From the NCBI GenBank assembly GCA_033725935.1, contig MU867070.1, positions 558,001 through 622,000 on the forward strand: 64,000 nt of DNA, written 5' to 3'. Below are positions 55,249-64,000 of the stretch, piece by piece. Numbering within the stretch: the stretch's first letter is position 1; every line of letters starts with the position of its first letter. The stretch is from Cladorrhinum sp. PSN259. Taxonomy: Eukaryota; Ascomycota; Sordariomycetes; Sordariales; Podosporaceae. The notes under the pieces were generated by a model, which saw nothing but the letters and a program-made list of their open reading frames with translations, was not told where the DNA came from and searched no databases. The position numbers and the translations under genes are program-made.

Positions 55249-57690
55249 GAATCTAAAACAGAAAAGGAGAAGCGAAATACTAATAACTTGGCAAAAAAGA
55301 AGACAAGAAGAAGAAAGGTCATAAAGCACAATCAAAGTAATCGCAAAAGTGATACCTTGGAAGCCGGGGTGTTGTGGTGGATGGCTGGAAATCGGATGGG
55401 GGTCACAATAGGCTGGTGACCGTCAATGTGGAATCTTTGTCATGCTACATCTCACTTTCTCTGCGAAATCCTTCACCAGGGGCAAGGAGCACCTTCCAGG
55501 ACAAAATAGAAGGAGGTAACTTTGGGTGGGGAACGCATTACTCGATTTAGACACGAATTCGGAATGGCAGTTTGGTGACTGGTCGTCGTGGTTTACAGGT
55601 TGGGACGGAGAAAATTGGGTCATTAAAAGAGACATTGCTTTTTTTTTCGTTACTTATCCATAGGGGAATTTCTTGTCCCTCCATTCTCACCCAGGAAAAG
55701 GGGGAAGTGGGACAGTGTTAACTATAGAAGCGATGTAAAAAGACTTTACCTCTTTTCAAAGTATGCATGGCCTACATGAGGTGTGTCTCAACTACGTAGG
55801 CCACAGACAATGTCTTGCATTTCATATCTGAAGCACTACTGGCATGGGCCGCAAAAGCTTTGATTCGGCTGTAATCGATTGGTAGGGTACGTTTTGATAT
55901 CAAATTTTCCTAATGTAGCATGAAGTTGGTTTTGTGTTCACGTGTGTACTAGTACAGGGAACCAAGAACCTTCTCGTGGACCGCCCATACTTTGCTAGAT
56001 ACTTCTTTGCTATCATCGGGTTGGTTTGAATATTTGCTATATCCGTATATTTTGCTTTTCGAACAACCACCAAACAGTTGTATTATAAATTTTGAGCAGG
56101 ATAGCTATGTGCTGTACCTTCCATTGCTACCTTGTCGATTTTTCCAAACTGTTGCCCAAATACCCGTTCGTGAAAATGTCTTCTAGCACATGATTAAACC
56201 GAGCTTGTGTTTTTGTACATACATGTAGGGAAGAGGTAATTAGACTCCGTGTAAGAATAGAAGAAAGAAGCCTTCTTCTGCCGGGCAGGAATCTGTAAAG
56301 ATAGCTCGCATGGCTTTTTCTCCCGGGCCCTTTGTGATGATGTGGACTTGGGTGTAGAAGGAATGTGTAGGTCAAGAGTTTTCTGTATTTGAATGATTGC
56401 TGTGAGTAATTGAAGGTCCAACTGGGTTTTTCGAGTCCCGCCAGAAGGGCGGGCGAGCGAGTAGTGCAATCGAGTACTCCGTAACGTGTGGCTGAAATTC
56501 ACATGCAGTGCTCTTGGCGTATCGTAATATGTGTGTTGGCAGAAAGAGATTTACTTATGGAGGTTTGGATAGCCAGCCAGCATACGTAGAAGGGAGCCGG
56601 CAATGCCCTTAATAGAAGTCAAATAGGAGTTAAAAACTAATTGGTGAAATAACCATAGAAAAGGGGTAAATTGGGCGTATACTAGTAATGTAAATCTTAT
56701 GCCTTCTTAGAAGGATTCCACGTCTATATTTCTGATTGTATCGTAGGATCCTGGTGGTAATTTTGGCACAAGTAATTCCTTCCACCACGGGGTAGATCCA
56801 ATCATATAGTTAGTTACGCGTGTAAAGTTTATCTTGAAGGACTGTAAAGGTCTATAACGAGGTCTTTACAGCGACTTTCCAGGTAGCGAATGGTAGGTTC
56901 TTATATATATATATACATATGTTTCTCGTTTTGAAGATGGCTGAAATCCTGCATTGCTAAAGATGGGCCTTACGGTCGGCATAAAATGCATACTTTGATG
57001 TTTGGACGCGTGTTGCCAGTTTCCAGACGACGCGAACGGTATCTTCTTCTTCACCTTAGTATTCATCCAGCCCGCCGATGGTGATATTTGACCCTGCTGG
57101 ATTCAGTCTAGAAATCTAGAAACTCGATCATTACCGTGTCCTTTAGAGCCAAGTCGCAACGTCTTTTCGGTCGTTGTTTGTCAAAGATCCACTCCAGCCT
57201 GCTTTCGACTTGACTCTGGAGACCTTCCAGAGATGGCATGACTGAAGGGGTCCTTTTCTTAGAATATCCTAAAGAGCTGAGCTAAAAATCTATCATCAAG
57301 ATCCCGAAGAGGATTTTGTTAACCCCAGCTCTGTTACTCCAGAACTGGTTCTCGCATTTGACTGCCTTGCCAAGTGCCCGGCCAATAGGGAAGGTATTAG
57401 ATATGTACGCTGCTTGTTTTCACTCTGCATAAATGCGGCACAAGTGTCTCAAGGCAGACTTGGGAAGGGCGGGGCAACATTTCTTCGTATTCCAATGGCG
57501 AACTCTCTTCGAATCGGGTGCGCGGATCTCCAGCTCCAGCCCCCACCCACAGGAAGCCCTTAAGAGACTGGGCAAAGTTCCCGCAGCCAGACCGAAAAAT
57601 AAAATATAAAAAAAGTATCTGACAACCAAATTACTTCAACACCATACCGATAAAAGATTGCAGTAGCGAGGAAAGGCTAAAGTACAACCT
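55249..57690. other. 2.4-kb AT-rich gene-free region
   Basis: No frame longer than about 100 codons and no recognisable domain. It holds a TATATATATATA tract near 56901-56915, a motif at 56756-56785 that also occurs near 38031, and scattered AT-rich sequence. It may be an old, degraded insertion or simply a long intergenic region. Confidence 0.45.
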
Positions 57691-60220
57691 ATGGAGGGCT
57701 ACAAGTTTTGGAGTGATGAGTGGTGGAATAGTTGTACAACCTGGTTTGAGAGAAGTAGTCCGTGGTCTGGAGCTCCCGACGAAGAGATGAGTTTGTTTGA
57801 ATGTCTCATCTGGCTCCTCATTGCCCTTTTGTGCGGTTATTGTGGATTTGCTTTTCAAAACTCGAGTCGGAGGAGGTCGAAAGGTTCAGAGAGAATTTCG
57901 AACTCAACAAGGGTTGCACCGAACGGCCGGAGACGTCCCGAAACGACGGAAGAATTTGAGGTCGCCATAATTTGTGCCCTCAAACTTGAGGCCGACGCTG
58001 TACTCCACATGTTCGACTGGTTTTGGGACGATGATGAAGACGGCGGCCCATACAAAAAGGCACCTCGAGACCTGAATGAGTACCGTACTGGGCTAATCGG
58101 GAAAGACGATGTTGTTTTATTGGTTCTCCCTGGGATGGGCAAGGTCAATGCTGCCAGGGCAATGTCGGCACTTTTATCAAGCTATCCTAACATCCGACTT
58201 GCTTTGGTTGTCGGCGTTTGCGGCGGGGTACCAGAGCCTATAGCTCTGCGACACGAAGAAATTTCGCAGATTCTCCTGGGGGACGTCGTGATCAGTAGCA
58301 GGATTGTCGAGTTTGACTTCGGCCGACAGTACCCAACAGGATTTCAAGTCAACAAGAGCATAAGAGAGGGCGACGGAAGGGCAGAAAAGGATGTGAAGGC
58401 TCTCCTGCAGACGTTCTCGACATGGCATGGGAGAAAGCGTCTCGTGGGAAAAGCAGATCTTCATCTGAGAGCCTTACAGAATCCTGAACACCCCAGCATT
58501 ACTCCTGAGGAGTCAGAAGCACGCAGAAAGAAGTACTGCTATTTGGGCACATCAAAGGACAAGTTATTCTTGCCAGCATATAACCACAGACACCATCAAC
58601 TACTCAAACTATGCGGCTGCAGTGATACTCGAGTCTGTGAATCGGCAGTTGCCAGCGACTGCAGCGAGACATGCTGTGACGAAAGGCAGCTGGTTACACC
58701 AAGGAACCGCATTTCGATAAAACAAGAATGGGAAACAGTCGATGCTCACGAAAGTCAACGCCCGGTCATCCACATTGGCGCTATGGCTTCTTCGGACACA
58801 GTGATGAAGTCAGCCAAGGACCGTGATCGGATTGCGAACCTATTCGACGTGATTGCCTTTGAGATGGAAGGCGCCGGTATTTGGGACACACCAGAGCTTT
58901 CATGCCTGGTCATCAAAGGTGTCTGTGATTACGCAGACAGTCATAAGAACAAAAAATGGCAAGATTTTGCCGCAGCAACAGCCGCCTCGACCATGAAGGC
59001 TCTTTTGGAAGAGCGAGCAAGGCCTGACAGTAGGGTGACAGGTAAGTACACAAAGCTGAACTGGTAGACCGTCGTCCTTACTCTAATATCCATGTTTTAG
59101 AAATGGTGGCCTCCCGAGAGGCCCTACAAGCAGAGAATAATGTGCTTCGTAGGGCTGTGATGGCCCAGACCTTTGTAGCTGGAGCAGCGGCTGGCGGTGC
59201 AGTAACTGCTTCGGTACTTGGGAAAGGACCCCCTGACCCTGCAGAGCCACCAGACAGTGCACGGAGATCACAGCACAAGAGCGATTCAGCAAAAGACACT
59301 AGTGGCGAAGGCAAATCGGATGATAAGAGCCGATACGAGCAACAACAAGTACAGCAATATACATCCAACCATAAACCTGAAGCTCCAGGACACACAACTG
59401 GCTATATGTACACGTCCACCAGGAAGGGAAGTACTAGTAACTCGCCAGATGACGACAGCTCAAGTGAGGAGAACAACGCAAGACAGGGGGGCATCGAGAA
59501 CAAGAGGACAAAACGGAAAAAGCCTAATCAGCAAAAGCCTAACCGGAAGTCAGCAACACCAACGACGAAAAAAATCGTAACAGCAACCGGCTTCTCCACA
59601 GCGGCGTCCAAAACTTCCCAGAAGACTTATTCTAGCCAACATTCCGGCTCCTCGGGTAGTGCCGGTGGGAAATCTCATAATCATACGTCAAGTGATGACG
59701 AGAGGCCTGAATCGTCTTCAGATGGCTGGATGTACCGCGGCTCAAACACCACTTCTTCTTATGAATCCGGGTCAAACACCACCTCTTCTTATGCATCCCG
59801 GCCAAACACCACCTCCTCTTATGAATCCGGGTCAAACACGACAACATCGCACACTCGAACTACCTCAACAGATAATCGGTTTTCGGGCCCTTCAAGCGGC
59901 AGTGGAACTTGTTACAATTCGGGGAGGAACGGCACATCGCGTTTTGAAGCGTGGTATTGCGTAAGTTAAAACCCCACAAAGACAGACATACCAGAAGATC
60001 TGAGGCAGCTAAACTAATTCGGCCGAAACTGATGAAGCATTGCTGTGGAGGGGGTCCACAAATCGTTGATCTGATCGAATCCTGCGAATATTGTTACCAT
60101 ATGCGCTGTGTAGACTGCACGCAGATTGTTGAACATGTGCTTCGGCCGGAGAGGCCGACAGGACAACCTGGCATGGCTCGGTATGAACAAACTATAACCG
60201 CCAAAACGAAGGGGCGATGA
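57691..60220 (+). CDS. Membrane-anchored nucleoside-phosphorylase-fold (PNP_UDP) protein with C-terminal zinc motif
   Basis: Exons 57691-59041, 59101-59960 and 60038-60220 join in phase to 797 residues. One hydrophobic segment (about residues 34-55) precedes the PNP_UDP domain (about 88-445): VAIICALKLEADAVLHMF, LPGMGKVNAARAMSALLSSY, VVGVCGGVPEP, GDVVIS, AFEMEGAG (Glu393) and VCDYADSHKNKKWQDFAAA (Asp413). The nucleoside-site Glu and Asp are kept. A glycine-zipper-like stretch (TFVAGAAAGGAVTASVLG, about 474-491), a disordered Ser/Thr-rich region and NTTSSYESG repeats follow. The last exon supplies C739, C740, C753, C756, H758, C761 and C764 after WYC, like a small fungal zinc ribbon. In fungi PNP_UDP domains often head NLR-like receptors; no NACHT, NB-ARC, TPR or ankyrin part is seen here. 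Function is unknown. Confidence 0.75.
59742..59850 (+). repeat. 30-bp tandem repeat in the PNP_UDP protein
   Basis: About four imperfect units encode SNTTSSYESG-like repeats. They are Asn/Ser/Thr-rich and probably disordered. Confidence 0.8.
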
Positions 60221-60379
60221 ACAAGAAGTTTGGATTGGCATTGATCCCACCACTGACAACAACTACTGCCAGCACATGGTTTCGTATCCATCTCATGATG
60301 CATAAAATTATCTTGATTTAAACTTGACCTGTTTTCTACTCCCATTTTCCCCACGTCCAAGTTTTACTTTACCCTGCCT

Positions 60380-63300
60380 CTACTCACCTCTAGCAGCAAG
60401 CCAAGTCCTTCCCTTCAACTCCTCAATAGCACTATCCCTCAGCCACCAAACCTCACCCTTCTCCACCGCATCTAGCTCCTTTTCATGATATGTAACAGCG
60501 GCGGCATCCGTCATCACCTTGACCCTTCCATCATGTTCTTCCTCCTCCTCAATAACAGTAGCAGGATGATCAACGGACATCGACACCTTCTTTTTCGTCT
60601 TTGCCGCCGACCCCTTTCCTTTGCCCTTCTTCACCTTGTTTGCAGGGGTCTTGCCCACCGTCTCGTCCACCACCTGCACCTCTTCAACAGGTTTGGTTGC
60701 AACATCCACACGGCCAGCAAATACCGCTCTCCTCTCCGCCCACTCAAACAACAACCTTAAGCCCAACAGTCGATCCCTAGACCATCCATCCAACGAACTC
60801 CTCAACACTAACCGAGCATCAACGGCCGTACTGGCCCCTTCGCCCTCTCCGACGCCACCACCCGAACCAAGACGATCAATTACGATAGCCCGTTCTGAGT
60901 AGGTCAAATCCTTCAAGGCGTCAAGAGTGAACACCCACTCCAGCGGGTCACGTCCCTCACTGCCCGCCGAGTCTCCTGTGATATCCACGCTTCCCAATGC
61001 CCTAAGCGTAGCGGGGAAAGTCCCCTCATGCGCCGGTCTCCTCCTCAAATAAACGCTCTGGTTCCGTCTAAAGTCGTCTACTAACCCCGGGACACCCGCA
61101 AAGTCAATCGTCAAATCCCAGTAACCCAGCGCCGTAGCATCCGTCACGACTCGCTGAACATCGTCCAGCGGCGGCAACAAACAAGGAGTCTGTCGTCTAA
61201 GCACCAACCCCTCCTTGACCTCAGACACGTTTCGTTGTGGGATCTTGGCGGTTGCTGCACCAGCCGAAGGCGAGCCAGGTTTGAGATGCACCAGAACTGG
61301 CGCGTTCAACGGCTGGCCAGTGACCAGGTCCTTGACCACCAAACAGCGCGGTTCCGTTGCAAGCACCCAAAAGTGCCGGAAAGCTTGCAGATGTGACCTG
61401 TTATCTTGAACGGTAGATGGGAACAGAGGATAAAATGCGACGATGAGCGCTGCCGTAGCCAAGTTGCTCGTGCCAAACGTAGCGGTACCACACCCAAGGA
61501 ACAACGCACCGATAGCAATGTGAGCAGCAAAATGGCTGCCGTACGTTGTGTCGGTGTCGTTGCGACCGTGTAGAGCACGTAAGCGGCGGAGAATAATTAT
61601 GTCTCCCGTTCCGGCCATTACAGTTGCACATGAAAGTGCGACCAGGTCCTGGCACATGCGAGCATTACCTCTTGCAAGCTCTGCATCGAAGTTGGTGGCA
61701 GGAGTGCGGACAATGCGCATGAACTCATCGAGGTAGTGGACGAGGACATCACGGACCTGAAGATTGGCAGAGCCGGCAAATCGAAGGCCGAGAGCGAAGC
61801 AGAGACCGGCAAGAATCGAGAAGAATTGCATGTCGCGGGTCTGGAGCTTGAGTGTGCTGGTCAGCAGGAACTGGGAGCGATAATCTGATGGCAACCCCTT
61901 CTTGATCCACTCAAAGGATGGTTCTATCTGGCTCCATAAGATGATGTTCTTTGCGACGGTACGCAGGAGCAGAATGTCGGGTCGTACATAGTCGAATTGT
62001 AAGATGGTCTCAGGGATATTGATCTTGCGTGCCACGATGTGATCCTCCGACTTCATGAAAATGAGCATGATGGCCACTACAGCACCAGCAGCTGATCGAT
62101 CCAAAATGTGAGCAAGTTCTACGCGTTTGGTGGACGTGGCAATGGTTAGCAGCTTCTCGGTCAGACGCATGTCACGCAGACCTCTGAGATCATTTCCTTT
62201 TCCAAGATTAATGAAGCCCAACGCAAAACCGGCGGCAAGACGGTAGCCCTCATCACGCAGTGGATCCTCTTCTTCGGAATCATCACTGTGTTCAATCTCT
62301 GACATCATAATCTCGCTCATGCGGCGATGCTGACTGTTGCAGTACAAGAGGCCGATGCCCATAATACCGGTCGTCTGGGTGTGCTTGGACAGATTGAGCT
62401 CTGCCGCACCTCGAGGCAACATACGGGTGACATGTACGGAGAGGAGACGTGTGATGAGAGAGTCCATGGTTCCGAGGTAGGATGCTGCAAGGCCTAGTAG
62501 AAGACCGATCGAGGTCATGGTGTGTTTAGGAGTGAGATACTTGAACGCCACCCATTTAGCCACCGATTTGAGATGTCCATTCAACCCAAGAGCGAGCAGA
62601 AACCCGGCATGTCGGTTGTTCAGATCCTGACCAGGTTTGTTGTACAAGATCCATGAAGTGTCGATTCCTTTGGCATGAGGCGAAATTGCAAGTCCGCCGG
62701 CCACGCCTTGGTGGAAGAAAGCCCAGTTGATCTTTTCTTCAGTGAATAGTGTCTTGTCAACGCCCACAGTGTTGTTGACAGGCTTGACGAGACACGTCAA
62801 CTGAAAGCCTCCGATCTGGTACTTTTGGGTCAGCAGCGGGTAACGCAAAGCGAAGTACAGCAGGCCGCGGCCTGCTGGAATGGCGAGGGTGCTGGTGGCG
62901 ACAGTTGCAACAAGTTCCTTCTGCCGTTCGAGATAATCCGACTCATTCCACTCCGGCTTGGCATCCAAGCGGATAACGCGATGCTTGGTCGTCGACAGGA
63001 GATTTTGTGCTTCGGTGAGACGCCGATCCTCCCGAAAAAGAGAACGCACGACGGCCTGCCGTTCAGAAGCATCCGTTTCTTCGACGTGGTCGTGAAAGTC
63101 ATCGAGATATTGACACAACATGCGGAAATCCCACTTCGCGACATGCGAAGGGGCATTAATCTCAGAAGTAAGAGCCCGCCAAGGCTTTCCCGGCCGCAGA
63201 ACAGCACTGACATCCGTGCGGCTGACAAGTGAAAGAATATCCTTGGGCCAGGACGGCGGTGGGTTGGGCTGACACATGAAGATGATGTCTTGGAGAGGGG

Positions 63301-64000
63301 TTAAAACCGCTTCGGGTAGTGTCTCAAGAATTTGTGGTGTAAATCCGCTTTCATGCATTGCCAACACCGTATTGTACCGATGAGTCGATGATCCTAATAG
63401 ACCAAAAAGCTTGTGGAACATCAGGGAGCGCGGTGTAAGGCTGGACCAGAGCCGTTGGCGCAAAGGGGCACCGAGGGTATCATGAGTAGCAGTTGTGTAC
63501 ACCAGCGGCAAGGTAAGAAATTCGCTGCCGCTTCCTGATGTGAGGTGTTCCTGTATCCAGGAAAGGATACAATAATCTGTTGGAGGTTCGGTAACAGTCG
63601 GCCCTAGAAACGCTGATGTGACAATTAGCAACTCATGTCCTGATATCAGACAACAACAAGAGACCAACCTGAATCATATGTCGTATCAAGCTCGGCTTGC
63701 ATGCCCAAAGCATATATGGCTTCGTATTCCCGCCATCCTAGCCACCTGGCGAGCTGACAAAGGACCGCTCTAAGGTCACTTTGGCCAGGCGATTCGTCCT
63801 CTGGACATAGAATGTTGAGTTTCTGCTCTTCCACGAGGAGATGGAGAGCCATAATGAGGCTCGAAGCAGCCATTTCCCGACCACTGCTCCCCCTATTTAA
63901 GGCCGTCGGGAGGTATCCATTAAAATCGAAAGCAGCTACTCCACTTGGAGATGACATCCATTTCCGTGCCAGCTTCACATGGACTGACAAGAAACTCTTC
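60380..64000 (-). CDS. apc1: Anaphase-promoting complex subunit 1 (Apc1), C-terminal part (runs off right edge)
   Basis: Two exons are seen: one from beyond the edge to 63669 and the last, 63612-60380. A 57-nt intron joins in phase (DSA-FLGPTV). The visible 1,190 or so residues contain EYEAIYALGMQAE, WAFFHQGVAGGLAISPHAKG, DLNNRHAGFLLALGLNGHLK, TMTSIGLLLGLAASYLGTMD and HIAIGALFLGCGTATFGTSN, the PC (proteasome/cyclosome) repeats of Apc1. A basic, low-complexity segment (KVKKGKGKGSAAKTKKK) is near the C-terminus. Apc1 is the scaffold of the APC/C ubiquitin ligase that drives anaphase and mitotic exit. The N-terminal part lies outside the window. Convergent with the PNP_UDP gene, 159 bp apart. 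Confidence 0.93.

Noticed and set aside
53950..55335. 461-codon open frame on the minus strand
   Set aside because: It lies antisense to the well-conserved eIF3e exons and carries only the shadow of their codon bias; no domain is recognisable.

Overview
This window is nuclear DNA from a filamentous ascomycete (Pezizomycotina, probably Sordariomycetes). The basis is short GT-AG introns of about 50-100 nt in most genes, single-gene transcription units on both strands, fungal cell-wall and secreted proteins, and housekeeping proteins (uS10, Cue3/ASCC2, a Nup42-like nucleoporin, Cwh43, Swi1, mL49/Img2, eIF3e, Apc1) that read as typical Pezizomycotina orthologues. Gene models were spliced by eye. 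Exon joins were checked for reading phase, but none is confirmed by transcripts.

Layout. 0-3 kb: a partial SfnG-like flavin monooxygenase at the left edge, divergent from a DszC/SfnC-like flavin monooxygenase. 3-11 kb: a GH47 mannosidase with an apparent frameshift, a long gap holding a tRNA-like Pol III unit, a GPI-anchored repeat protein and a TauD/BBOX-type dioxygenase. 11-17 kb: housekeeping (uS10, Cue3-like, Nup42-like). 18-22 kb: a cytochrome P450 and a secreted GH5 enzyme. 22-37 kb: an accessory catabolic block with two DszA/NtaA-type flavin monooxygenases, a tRNA-Thr, two MFS transporters, a type I Baeyer-Villiger monooxygenase and an MDR oxidoreductase. 37-38 kb: a hydrophobin-like gene that appears interrupted. 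38-44 kb: Cwh43 and an EVE-domain protein. 44-48.7 kb: a long stretch with no gene I can support. 48.7-55 kb: Swi1, Img2 and eIF3e. 55-57.7 kb: a gene-free, AT-rich stretch. 57.7-64 kb: a membrane-anchored nucleoside-phosphorylase-fold protein with a C-terminal zinc-binding motif, and the 3' part of Apc1.

How the genes may work together. The strongest candidate for an undescribed system is the set of bacterial-type flavin oxygenases: SfnG-like and DszC-like at the left edge, and DszA/NtaA-like twice plus a BVMO at 22-37 kb, with two transporters, an MDR oxidoreductase and, further away, a TauD-superfamily dioxygenase. By family, these enzymes oxidise sulfones, sulfonates, thiophene-type compounds, aminopolycarboxylates or ketones. 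Together they suggest scavenging of organic sulfur or nitrogen compounds, but the substrate is inference. No flavin reductase, which two-component enzymes of this type need, is visible here.
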